Shown piece by piece: positions 15,294 to 23,349 of a stretch of 64,000 nucleotides of DNA. Origin of the DNA: CAYNRE01 sp964399535 (GTDB taxonomy: Bacteria; Planctomycetota; Planctomycetia; Pirellulales; CAYNRE01); the NCBI GenBank assembly GCA_964399535.1, contig CAYNRE010000017.1, forward strand, positions 1 to 64,000. Direction: 5' to 3'. Both the position numbers and the translations under genes were made by a program. The notes beneath the pieces were generated by a model. The model saw only the letters and a program-made list of their open reading frames with translations. It was not told where the DNA came from and made no database searches. Numbering within the stretch: the stretch's first letter is position 1; every line of letters starts with the position of its first letter.

Positions 15294-16934
15294 ATGACCA
15301 CTGAAGCCGCCTCGTCCGCCCTTGCGAACTGGCAGCCGCCGCATCCCGGTTCGCGCGAAATGCCGCGCTGGACCGCCGGCGACCTGATCGAGCCGCCGCG
15401 GGTTACTTGGAAGACTTGGGCCGCCATGATCGGCCCGGGAATCGTCGCCGGGGGCTCGGCCATTGGCGGGGGGGAATGGCTGCTCGGGCCCGAGGTTACG
15501 GCCCGCTACGGCGGCGCGGTCATGTGGCTGGCCACGCTCAGCATTCTGGGGCAGGTGCTCTACAACATCGAAATTTGCCGCTACACGCTCTACTGCGGCG
15601 AGCCGATCTTCACGGGAAAATTTCGCACCCTTCCCGGTCCCCGCTTCTGGCTGTTTACCTACCTGCTGCTCGATTTCGGGTCGATCTTTCCCTACCTGGC
15701 CGCGAACGCGGCCACGCCGTTGGCCACCATGATTCTCGGGGCCGTGCCCGACCCTGAACACGTGGCCCGCGACTGGTGGCTGATGAAGGGCCTGGCCTAC
15801 GCGATCTTTATCTCTTGCCTGGTGCCGCTGTTGATTGGTGGCAAAATCTACGATTCGCTGCGGGCTTTGATGACCTTCAAGATTGCCCTGCTGCTGGTCT
15901 TTCTGCTTACGCTGGGCATCTTCTATTCGCGCCCCCAGACCTGGACAAACGTGTTCAGCGGATTCATCAAGTTCGGCAGCGTGCCCGTACGCGCCCAAAG
16001 CGATATCAACGGAGACGGCAGGATCGATGCCGCCGACCAGCAGGGCGAGGTCGACAATCTGTTTCTGGCCCTCTGGCAGGGGCGCCCGCTGCCCACGCTC
16101 GACTTGTCGATGATTGCCACCCTGGCCGCCTTCGCGGCCATCGCCGGAAACGGCGGGCTCTCCAACGCCCCGATCAGCAATTACACCCGCGACCAGGGCT
16201 GGGGCATGGGCTGGCACGTGGGGGCGATCCCGAGTGTTTTCGGCGGCCACAAGCTGCAGCTTTCCCACGTGGGTACGGTATTCCCACCGATCGAGCTATA
16301 CCGCCAGCGTTGGCGCGGCTGGGTTCGCCACCTGGTGCGCGATCAGGTTTGCATCTGGATGCCGGCCTGCTTTATCGGCCTGGCGCTGCCGAGCATGCTG
16401 TCGGTCGAATTCCTGCCCTTGGGCACCACGGCCGACAAATGGACGGCCGCGGCCCTGACCGCGGGGGGCGTGCGCGACCGCGTGACCGCCATCAACGGCG
16501 CGGCCATCGGGCAGCTCTTCTGGTACCTGACACTGTTCTGCGGCTTCATCACCCTTGGCACGACCATGGTCACCACGGCCGATGGCGTCGTCCGCCGCTG
16601 GGTCGATGTGCTTTGGACCGCCAGCGGCCGCCTGCGGGAACTGGAGCCCGCCGCGATCCGCCGGGTTTATTTCTTCGTGCTGCTGGGCTGGGCCGCCTTC
16701 GGCCTGGTGGCCCTGGCAATGAACCCCAAGAGCCTGGTGGAAACCGCCACGCAGTTCTGGAATATGGCCCTGGGGTTTAGCTGCTGGCACACGGTGTACA
16801 TCAACTCCACGTTGCTTCCCCCCGAATTGCGGCCGACCCTGATTGCCCGGGTGGCGCTGGTCTTGGCCGGCGCATTCTTCACAACCCTGACATGCATCAC
16901 CTTGTTGCATAAACTAGGGTATATCGGAACCTAA
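15294..16934 (+). CDS. Nramp-like transporter with an EF-hand-like loop
   Basis: 546 residues from the ATG at 15294, with a purine-rich GGGGGGAAA upstream. I count 11 hydrophobic segments, the first with GPGIVAGGSAIGGGEW. Canonical Nramp metal-site motifs, DPGN in helix 1 and MPH in helix 6, are replaced by SAIGGGEW and GNGGLSNAP. It belongs to the broad Nramp-like group, but the ion may differ. Between helices 5 and 6, residues 237-248 read DINGDGRIDAAD, a calcium-loop pattern as in dockerins and EF-hands. The preceding gap has two hairpins. It is a lone + strand gene divergent from the SDR. Confidence 0.75.
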   Translation: MTTEAASSALANWQPPHPGSREMPRWTAGDLIEPPRVTWKTWAAMIGPGIVAGGSAIGGGEWLLGPEVTARYGGAVMWLATLSILGQVLYNIEICRYTLYCGEPIFTGKFRTLPGPRFWLFTYLLLDFGSIFPYLAANAATPLATMILGAVPDPEHVARDWWLMKGLAYAIFISCLVPLLIGGKIYDSLRALMTFKIALLLVFLLTLGIFYSRPQTWTNVFSGFIKFGSVPVRAQSDINGDGRIDAADQQGEVDNLFLALWQGRPLPTLDLSMIATLAAFAAIAGNGGLSNAPISNYTRDQGWGMGWHVGAIPSVFGGHKLQLSHVGTVFPPIELYRQRWRGWVRHLVRDQVCIWMPACFIGLALPSMLSVEFLPLGTTADKWTAAALTAGGVRDRVTAINGAAIGQLFWYLTLFCGFITLGTTMVTTADGVVRRWVDVLWTASGRLRELEPAAIRRVYFFVLLGWAAFGLVALAMNPKSLVETATQFWNMALGFSCWHTVYINSTLLPPELRPTLIARVALVLAGAFFTTLTCITLLHKLGYIGT

Positions 16935-16984
16935 TCGAGTCGCTGTCGCCGGCCGAAACCTGGCTGGCCGCCCCGTAAGCGCGG

Positions 16985-17002
16985 CGGCCCTTCGCAGGGC
17001 CG
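16985..17002. terminator. Weak terminator-like hairpin
   Basis: A 7-bp GC stem (16985-16991 with 16996-17002) with a four-base loop, 50 bases after the transporter stop. There is no T run, so intrinsic termination is doubtful. Confidence 0.2.
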
Positions 17003-17055
17003 GTTGGAAGCATCGCCACAACGCGATCCGCAGCGAGACGCCGCGCCGAGAGAAC

Positions 17056-18393
17056 ATGCTGGTCAAGGTTTACCGCTACCGAGTCCGTCCGGAAGCCCTC
17101 TCAGCCTATCTGCGAGTGCAAGAGCGCGCCGCCGCGCTCTGCGCTTCGCTGGGACTCGAGCCGACCACCTATCTCCGCTCGAGCGATGACCCCTACGTTT
17201 GGATCGAAGTGCACCGGTTCAGCGATTCCCAGGCGGCCGATCGGCAACTGGCCGACCTTTCCCGGCATGCCGACATTGCACACTGCTGGCGCGAGTTCCA
17301 GGCCACGCTCGATCCACGCTACCCGACCACGGTCGAGGCCTTCACCGAACAAAGCTTTGTCCAGGCCGACCAGGCCCGCTCGGCGCCCGAAGCGAAGCAG
17401 GGCTCGCGTAGCGTCGCTGCGGCGGCCTCGGCCGGCGCCCCCCCTGCGGAAAAAGGTGCCCCGGTCCCGCCGAACGAGACGCCGACGGTGCTGATCACTC
17501 CGGCGCCGGCGAGCCCCGTGCTGGTGACCCCGCCGCCGGGTGCCAGGGAGCCAAGTGCCACGCCCGAACCGGAGGCGTTTTCCGAAGATCCCAAAGCTGG
17601 TTTCGTCGCCGGCTCGACCGACGACGCGCTCCTCGCGGAAGATGATTTCGACGCGAGCACCGCCCGCGGCGATGCCGTATCGCTGGAACCGCCGAGCGAG
17701 CTTGCTGCCGACGACAGCGATGAATCTCGGGCGCCTTCGGGCGATTGGCTCGACGAGCCGCCCGGCCCCGACGAGGCGGGTTCAAGTCTGTCAGACGCCC
17801 CCGCGGTCGGCGAGCCTCGAACCGCGGCAGAGGCATTTACCGACGTTGGCGACCTGCCCGATAGCATCGCCGCCGCCCCCGAAACGCTCGCGGCGGCGGA
17901 TCCGCCGTTACCGCTCGATGGGCGCGACTTTGCAGAAGTGTCGCCGGCGGCCCAGGGCCCGCAGGCCGAACTGCCGAGCGATCTGCCCGAGACCGTGCCC
18001 GCGCCACTTCGGTGCGCGGCAGGCCTCGAGCTAGGCGCAAACCCGGCGACGACAGCTTCGAGCGACCCGCAGCCGCCGGACGCTACGACCCAACCGGAAC
18101 CTGCCGGCGCTAACGCCGAAACGAACCAGCCACCAGCAGACACGGTCACTCCGAATGGCTACGCCGACGACGGCCGCGCCCCCGAGCGGCCCAGCGCGCC
18201 GCGGTGGGAATTCGTGGAAACGCCGCTGGCCCTGCCCGGACCGCGCCCCGTGGTGCGCGACGCCCCGGTGCGGCAGCCGCCTCCCTACGAGACCTACCCG
18301 CTGGAGTTGCCCCCAGGCATGGAGCTACTGACCGCCGAGGAATACGAGCTCAGACAAAAAAGGGCGGAATCTCAGCGAGACGCCGACCGCTGA
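17056..18393 (+). CDS. ABM-like domain protein with long acidic low-complexity tail
   Basis: 445 residues; GAGAG precedes the ATG. Residues 1-~95 resemble a small dimeric ferredoxin-like domain of the antibiotic-biosynthesis-monooxygenase type (MLVKVYRYRV..., YVWIEVHRF). Residues ~100-375 are disordered and rich in Ala, Pro, Glu, Asp and Ser. The last ~70 residues regain order (WEFVETPLALPGPRPVV, PPYETYPLELPPGMELLTAEEYELR). No signal peptide is seen. Function unknown. Its 3' end overlaps the convergent creatininase gene by 44 bases. Confidence 0.65.
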   Translation: MLVKVYRYRVRPEALSAYLRVQERAAALCASLGLEPTTYLRSSDDPYVWIEVHRFSDSQAADRQLADLSRHADIAHCWREFQATLDPRYPTTVEAFTEQSFVQADQARSAPEAKQGSRSVAAAASAGAPPAEKGAPVPPNETPTVLITPAPASPVLVTPPPGAREPSATPEPEAFSEDPKAGFVAGSTDDALLAEDDFDASTARGDAVSLEPPSELAADDSDESRAPSGDWLDEPPGPDEAGSSLSDAPAVGEPRTAAEAFTDVGDLPDSIAAAPETLAAADPPLPLDGRDFAEVSPAAQGPQAELPSDLPETVPAPLRCAAGLELGANPATTASSDPQPPDATTQPEPAGANAETNQPPADTVTPNGYADDGRAPERPSAPRWEFVETPLALPGPRPVVRDAPVRQPPPYETYPLELPPGMELLTAEEYELRQKRAESQRDADR

Positions 18394-19063
18394 TCATCTC
18401 CTCCAGGTACAGCGCTACGCGGTCCACGATCCGCTCGAGTAGGGCCTCGCCCGCCGCCGCGGTGGCGAGCGCGGGGGCCGGATCGGCTTGATCGGCCACG
18501 GCCTCGGCCCGCACATTCCGCGGAAACGCCGCCAGGGCTACCGCGGTTTCGAATTCCTGGGCATGCCCCGGAATATCGCGGCTAACAAGGCACGCCGCAT
18601 CGTCAGGCGTCAGCACTTCCCAGTAGGGCAAAAAGTGCAGATTCGCCCCCGTAAGCTGCAGAAATTGCCCCCAGGCCGCCCGGCAGGCCGCCACGTTGCC
18701 GCCATGGCCGTTGAGCACCAAGATGTTCTGGAAACCAGCCCGGACCAGGCTGTCGATCAGGTCATAGAGCACCGCCAGAAACGTGCCGGGCTTGAGGGTC
18801 AGCGTGCCCGGGTGGCGCATGTGATGCTCGCTGATGCCCACCATGATCGCTTCGGCCACCAGCACCCGGGGCTGAAGTCGCTCGGCCACCCGCCGGGCAA
18901 CCAGGGAAGCGCTGCGCCAGTCGTGTTCCATGGCCAGGTGCTCGAGATGCTGTTCGATCGCCGCCACGGGCAGAATGCAGGCTTTCCATTGGCCCTGGGC
19001 CATTCCCTCGCGAAATTCGCGCCGCGAGAGATCGCCCAATACCCAGGCACTGGCTTCCGACAC
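18350..19063 (-). CDS. Creatininase-family hydrolase
   Basis: 237 residues from a GTG codon chosen because AAGGAG lies eight bases upstream. Metal-ligand pattern of the family: Glu37 and His39 (IEQH), Asp48, His120 in LNGHGGN, and Glu170 in HAQEFETA. GISEHHMRHPGTLTL fits the central motif. The usual HGPHLP of creatininases is HLEHLA here. Members hydrolyse cyclic amides such as creatinine or act on related formamide intermediates; the substrate is unknown. The class III aminotransferase gene lies upstream on the same strand with a 90-base spacer. Confidence 0.85.
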   Translation of the reverse strand: MSEASAWVLGDLSRREFREGMAQGQWKACILPVAAIEQHLEHLAMEHDWRSASLVARRVAERLQPRVLVAEAIMVGISEHHMRHPGTLTLKPGTFLAVLYDLIDSLVRAGFQNILVLNGHGGNVAACRAAWGQFLQLTGANLHFLPYWEVLTPDDAACLVSRDIPGHAQEFETAVALAAFPRNVRAEAVADQADPAPALATAAAGEALLERIVDRVALYLEEMISGRRLAEIPPFFV

Positions 19064-19153
19064 GGCGGCATCTCCTTGTAAAAAAACAGCGCGGCTGGGC
19101 AGGAACCCCGTTCGCCGCCTGCCGTGTGGGTGAACCGGGCACGGCGCGGCCCT

Positions 19154-20548
19154 CTAAACCGGCTCCCCCTCGGCACGCATGGCGAGCACCGTGAAGCGCA
19201 GTGCGTCGGCGGTTTGCTCCAAGTCGTCGGGTGTATGCACGGCCGACGTGGGGCCCCCGGGCCAACTGAAGATCTCGACCCCTCGATTGAGCATACCCAG
19301 GCGAAGTTTCATGAGTGTGGGCTTGGGCACCTGTCGTTTCAGTACCTGCCAGTCGACTTGCCCGGCCTCGATGTCGGCGGCCCGGATTGGCAGCCGCTCG
19401 GGATTGGTAAACAGGTGGAATCCCGAATAGCTTCCGTAGCAGCACCAGGGCGAATTCAGGTCGCAGAGCACCCGGTCGAGTGCCTCGCGCAGCTCGGCCG
19501 CGAACTGGCTGGCCCGCACACATACGTCGCTTTGCGCCACGATATCGAGCGTGGCTACTCCGGCCGCGGCCGAAAGCGGGTTGGCGTTGAACGTGCCGTG
19601 ATGGCTAATTTTCTCCCGAGCCGGCTCGCTGGCGGCGGCGGCCGGCGGCACCAGGGGCGGAAATTCGAGCCCGGCCAGCACCTCGACCCGGCCACACACG
19701 GCTCCGCCCGGCAGCCCGCCGGCAAGAATCTTGGCCAGCGTGGTCAGATCGGGGCGAATGCCCAGAACCTGCTGAGCCCCGCCCGGCGAACAACGAAACC
19801 CGGTGATTACTTCATCGGCGATGAAGAGCACGCCCCGCTCGGCGGTCCACTGCCGAACCTGTTGGACGTAGCTGGCCGCGAGCGGCACCTGGCCCCAACT
19901 GGCGCCCGTCGGTTCGAGTATGACCGCCGCGATCTGGCGATCGGTTTCGAGCAACGCCCGCATCGCGTCGCAGTCGCCCGGAGGAGCCACCACGATTTGT
20001 CGGGCCAATTCGCTGAGCACTCCCGGCGGCGCACTGCCGTCGAAGCGGTTGGCGACCGCAAAGGCCAAATGGTCGTGCCAACCGTGAAAATGGCCCGCCA
20101 GCCGTACGATCTTCGGTTTCCCCGTGAAGCTGCGGGCCAATCGAAGCGCCAGCAGCGTGGCCTCGGTACCAGAGCTGGTAAACCGGACCCGCTCGGCCGA
20201 GGGAATCAGCTGCTGGACCCGCCGGGCCCACTCGACCTCGAGCGGGTGGCAAGCGCCGAAATGCGTTCCCCGTTCGAGCTGAGCCGCCACCGCGGCGACG
20301 ACCGCCGGATGGTTATGGCCCAAGAGCAGGGCACCATGCCCGCCCGAGTAGTCGACGTACTCGTTGCCGTCGACATCCCACTTACGGCTGCCGGCTGCCC
20401 GCTCGACATAAATCGGGTAGGGGGCCAGGTAACGGCTGTCGTGAGCCACGCCGCTGGGAAGCCGCCGGGCGGCCTCGGCGGCCCAGCGCGCCGAACCGGG
20501 GGTCCGCCGCTGATACTCAGCCACAATGGCAGAATCGGCCCAGTTCAT
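19154..20548 (-). CDS. Class III aminotransferase (glutamate-1-semialdehyde aminomutase-like)
   Basis: 464 residues. PLP-fold signatures: SSGTEATLLALRLAR (125-139), DEVITGFR (245-252) and LAKILAGGLPGGAVCG with the PLP lysine Lys273. It aligns in style with glutamate-1-semialdehyde 2,1-aminomutases, but residues ~295-315 differ (PPAAAASEPAREK) and the neighbours are not heme genes. I read it as a paralogue acting on another amino substrate, possibly with the creatininase-family enzyme next to it. It could be HemL if no other copy exists in the genome. Confidence 0.8.
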   Translation of the reverse strand: MNWADSAIVAEYQRRTPGSARWAAEAARRLPSGVAHDSRYLAPYPIYVERAAGSRKWDVDGNEYVDYSGGHGALLLGHNHPAVVAAVAAQLERGTHFGACHPLEVEWARRVQQLIPSAERVRFTSSGTEATLLALRLARSFTGKPKIVRLAGHFHGWHDHLAFAVANRFDGSAPPGVLSELARQIVVAPPGDCDAMRALLETDRQIAAVILEPTGASWGQVPLAASYVQQVRQWTAERGVLFIADEVITGFRCSPGGAQQVLGIRPDLTTLAKILAGGLPGGAVCGRVEVLAGLEFPPLVPPAAAASEPAREKISHHGTFNANPLSAAAGVATLDIVAQSDVCVRASQFAAELREALDRVLCDLNSPWCCYGSYSGFHLFTNPERLPIRAADIEAGQVDWQVLKRQVPKPTLMKLRLGMLNRGVEIFSWPGGPTSAVHTPDDLEQTADALRFTVLAMRAEGEPV

Positions 20549-20632
20549 GCCTTGCCACCCCGCCCCCGGTGCTCGATCTCAGAACGACCGAGCATGGTAG
20601 CGCTCTCGGCCCTGGCTGGCAACCGGCGGCGG

Positions 20633-21646
20633 CTATCGCCCGAACCAACGGCGAGGCCAGGAGTGATCCTGCTGGGCGCGGCGCAGCGGTCGCGCGCCGT
20701 CGGGCGAAGGGCCGTGCGGGCCCTGAGGATCCGATGGCTCGCCCAACGGTGACCCGGCCCCCGAATCCGCTGGCGAGGCCGACGAGGTCTCGCCGCCCCC
20801 CTCCCCCCGAGCCGCCAACCCGGCCGAACTGTTAGCGGCAGGCGCCACCGGCGGCCCATAGGTCGTCGCGCGATCTGGGTTGACGAAAGTGAACTCGTCG
20901 CGGGTATCGATCTGGGGCTCCGACGACGAACCGGCTTCTTCGCCGCCGATGGCCAAGGGGAGCTTCTCACCGGCCAGGCTGGTGCCCTCGTGAATATCGC
21001 CCCGTTGAAACGGACCCGCGCCCAGGAACCAGGCATCGCCTGCGTAGCTGACCATGGGGGCCGAACCCGACTGCCAAACCGGTCGCCCGGTCTTGCGCTC
21101 ATACGCAAACACCGCCAGCTTGGCCACGGCCCGCTGCTTGGTCTTCTTGGCCAGCGTAACCTCGGGCAATTTGGCGGGCAGTGCCGGAACGCCCGGAATG
21201 GGGGCCACCATGGGAATCGAGGGAGACCCCAGCGAAAACTCGTTGCGGTCGGTGCCGACCGCCCCCGCCCGGGCCTCGACCACATACTGGGCTTCGTCCT
21301 GGGACGACTTCAGCAGGCAGCCGCTGGCCAGCAGATGCTGTCGAATCGAACTGACTACGTAAGCCTCGTCGACTGTGCCCTGGAGGTACTTGGGCTCGAA
21401 GTACACCTCTTTGCCCGCAAGCGCGCCGAAATCGAGCCGGTTCACCGCCTGGTCGATCGCATCGCTCAAGAGGAGCTGCTCGGTGGCAGTTCGCGGGGTG
21501 TCGCTCCAGCGGGTTGTTCCACAGCCAAGCCCGAAGCTGGCCAGCCACGCCGCGAGCAGCCCAAGTGCTTGCGCCTGGCGACAGCGCACCCCGCTCCGAC
21601 CATGGGGTCGGATGACAGGATTCGATGTTACCGGGCGGTTTGCCAT
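20633..21646 (-). CDS. Planctomycete lipoprotein (DUF6655-like)
   Basis: 337 residues. The lipobox LGC puts the lipid cysteine at Cys42, after a long N-region and a hydrophobic run. GTTRWSDTPRTATEQLLLSDAID follows, a start I associate from memory with DUF6655 lipoproteins of planctomycetes. A central domain has VYFEPKYL, YVVSSIRQHLLASGC and VWQSGSAPMVS; the last ~90 residues are polar and low-complexity. It probably resides at the outer or cytoplasmic membrane; function unknown. Confidence 0.7.
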   Translation of the reverse strand: MANRPVTSNPVIRPHGRSGVRCRQAQALGLLAAWLASFGLGCGTTRWSDTPRTATEQLLLSDAIDQAVNRLDFGALAGKEVYFEPKYLQGTVDEAYVVSSIRQHLLASGCLLKSSQDEAQYVVEARAGAVGTDRNEFSLGSPSIPMVAPIPGVPALPAKLPEVTLAKKTKQRAVAKLAVFAYERKTGRPVWQSGSAPMVSYAGDAWFLGAGPFQRGDIHEGTSLAGEKLPLAIGGEEAGSSSEPQIDTRDEFTFVNPDRATTYGPPVAPAANSSAGLAARGEGGGETSSASPADSGAGSPLGEPSDPQGPHGPSPDGARPLRRAQQDHSWPRRWFGR

Positions 21647-21974
21647 CAGGACGGTAGCACGAGGGCCAATCGAGCCGCGCGGCTGGACTCCTTACCAGTC
21701 CCATACGCCAGCTCTTGAGCGGAGCTGTGCCTGCCGTTCGTCACCGACTTCAACGGTTAGCGGCCGGCCGTCGGGGCGGGATTATAGTGCGACTGCTGCC
21801 TGGCCCCAACGTAGATTCCGTGGCCAACTCGGCCCGGAGTGGGAAGACTGGGGGCTTTAGCGAAAAGCTGTAGCCCCTGCGGCACCCGGCTTGGGTTTCT
21901 ACGCCCCCCCCTGGGGGCGCGTCAGGCGATATCCAACCGTATTAGGGTCGATCGCGCGACCAAGCTCCCACTAG
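21647..21974. other. Intergenic gap with two hairpins
   Basis: 328 bases between two - strand genes. A stem at 21851-21856 with 21872-21877 and a GC hairpin around 21903-21919 lie downstream of the GDPD-like gene and could end its transcript, but neither has a clear T run on that strand. No coding frame is supported. Confidence 0.35.
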
Positions 21975-22889
21975 CTAGGGATTTGCGATTCGAGCCGCCC
22001 ACCAGTCGTGGGCCATCTCGTAGTTGTCGGTCGAAATCATGTGGACGCCCGCTTCCACGCACTTGTCCCAGGGCGACGTGTCGAGCTTGCCCTGGCGCTG
22101 AACTGGGTTGTAGCTGTAAATTCGCAGCCGATAGCCGCGCAGGTTGCAGGCCGAAACCACCGACTTGAGTCTTCCCTCGGACACGTGCTGGTCCCCCTTG
22201 GCGGTCGCGGTTTCTTGGAAGCAAATGCGGGGCAGGGTGACGAACCGCACAAAACCGGCCGGTTCGCGGGGAACGTACTCCTCGGCTATTTCGCGCCAGC
22301 CGCCGTGGCCCACGTCGCCAAAGGCCAAAAGCCGCCCTTGGTCGGGAACCAGGTCGTAGTAGTGTTGATGGGCCTCGCCCGAACCGGTCAGGCAAACGGT
22401 GATCTTGCCTTCCTCGAATTGGCCCGCCTGCTTCGCCTGGCTCGATAGCAACTCGGCGTGTCGCTCGAGAACCTGGCGCACGCCTTGGGCTGCTTCGCGG
22501 CTGCCGACTTTGAAGTCGAGGATCAGCGTAAAGCCGTCCAGGCCGCTTGCGGTCCAGCGCTGCCAGAGCGGTTCGAGAAACGCATCGAGCTCCGGCTCGT
22601 TGCCGCTCGGCTTGCTGTCGTGGGTTACCACGACCTGCTGCTTCGCTTCGTCGTAGCTGATGTCAATTTCGATGTGCTTGATGCCCGCCGCCAGCGCTCG
22701 GGTCAGGCGATCGTTGCCGTACAACCGCCAGGCATAGGCGTTGTGGGCGGCAAACGGACTAGCGAGCCGCTCTGGCCAATCGGCTGTCGCGGCAGACTCT
22801 TGAGCCAGGGCGCCGGCAGCCTGGGCCAGAGCAATGGCGCAGCAGATGGCCAGCAGGCTGGCTCCCGGCGGCACAAGGCGGTGATTCAT
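21975..22889 (-). CDS. Secreted glycerophosphodiester phosphodiesterase/PI-PLC-like protein
   Basis: 304 residues from the ATG at 22887-22889, preceded by a purine-rich GGGAGGGAA. A signal peptide ends near GALAQES. TIM-barrel phosphodiesterase features: AHNAYAW (residues ~48-54), AGIKHIEIDISYDEAKQQVVVTH with the His/Glu/Asp set, then LILDFKV and HMISTDNYE near the end. The family hydrolyses phosphodiester headgroups of lipids or wall polymers outside the cytoplasm. The second catalytic His of GDPD enzymes fits VVVTHD. The exact substrate is unknown. Confidence 0.75.
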   Translation of the reverse strand: MNHRLVPPGASLLAICCAIALAQAAGALAQESAATADWPERLASPFAAHNAYAWRLYGNDRLTRALAAGIKHIEIDISYDEAKQQVVVTHDSKPSGNEPELDAFLEPLWQRWTASGLDGFTLILDFKVGSREAAQGVRQVLERHAELLSSQAKQAGQFEEGKITVCLTGSGEAHQHYYDLVPDQGRLLAFGDVGHGGWREIAEEYVPREPAGFVRFVTLPRICFQETATAKGDQHVSEGRLKSVVSACNLRGYRLRIYSYNPVQRQGKLDTSPWDKCVEAGVHMISTDNYEMAHDWWAARIANP

Positions 22890-23349
22890 GGTCGTGTGTT
22901 CCCTCCCCCACCAACGGGCCCGGTCGCTGCAGCGGAACAACCGGACCCGCGAAAACGGCGCGACGCGCCCCGGCGGTAGTTTAGCCGGTTGTAGCCGGCT
23001 CCGCGCCGGGCGAGCAGGGCGATTGAATCGAAATACTCGGTTTGGCCATCGCCGTTGCCGGGGGGGCCTCGTATCACTGAAGGACCGCGGCTGGAGAACC
23101 CGTCTCGAGCGCGGCCTGGAACGAGCGCCCGATGGTTTCGACCAGTAGCCGGGCCGACAACCGTTCGCCTTATAAAAGGTTTGAATAAAAACGAATTGCC
23201 GGGCGAAACCTAAGTAGTTACAACTCGGGTACTACAGCCAACCCCCGGTTCGCAGGGGGGCGAGCTGCGCCAGTCGGACCATTGAGCGAATCGACTAGGC
23301 GGCCTGGCTGGTCTGGGTAAATCTCAAGACGAGTTACAAGGAATCCGCG
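22890..23349. other. Divergent intergenic region
   Basis: 460 bases between divergent genes. An AT-rich patch at 23166-23200 stands out, with TATAAA at 23171-23176, but no good -35 sits 16-18 bases before it. The last 20 bases carry AAGGAA as ribosome-binding site of the next gene. No coding frame or RNA gene is supported. Confidence 0.4.

Noticed and set aside
15075..16268. 397-codon open frame on the - strand over the transporter
   Set aside because: Shadow of the transporter gene; low-complexity composition and no motif.
19124..20752. 542-codon open frame on the + strand
   Set aside because: Antisense to the class III aminotransferase with all PLP motifs; no ribosome-binding site or domain.
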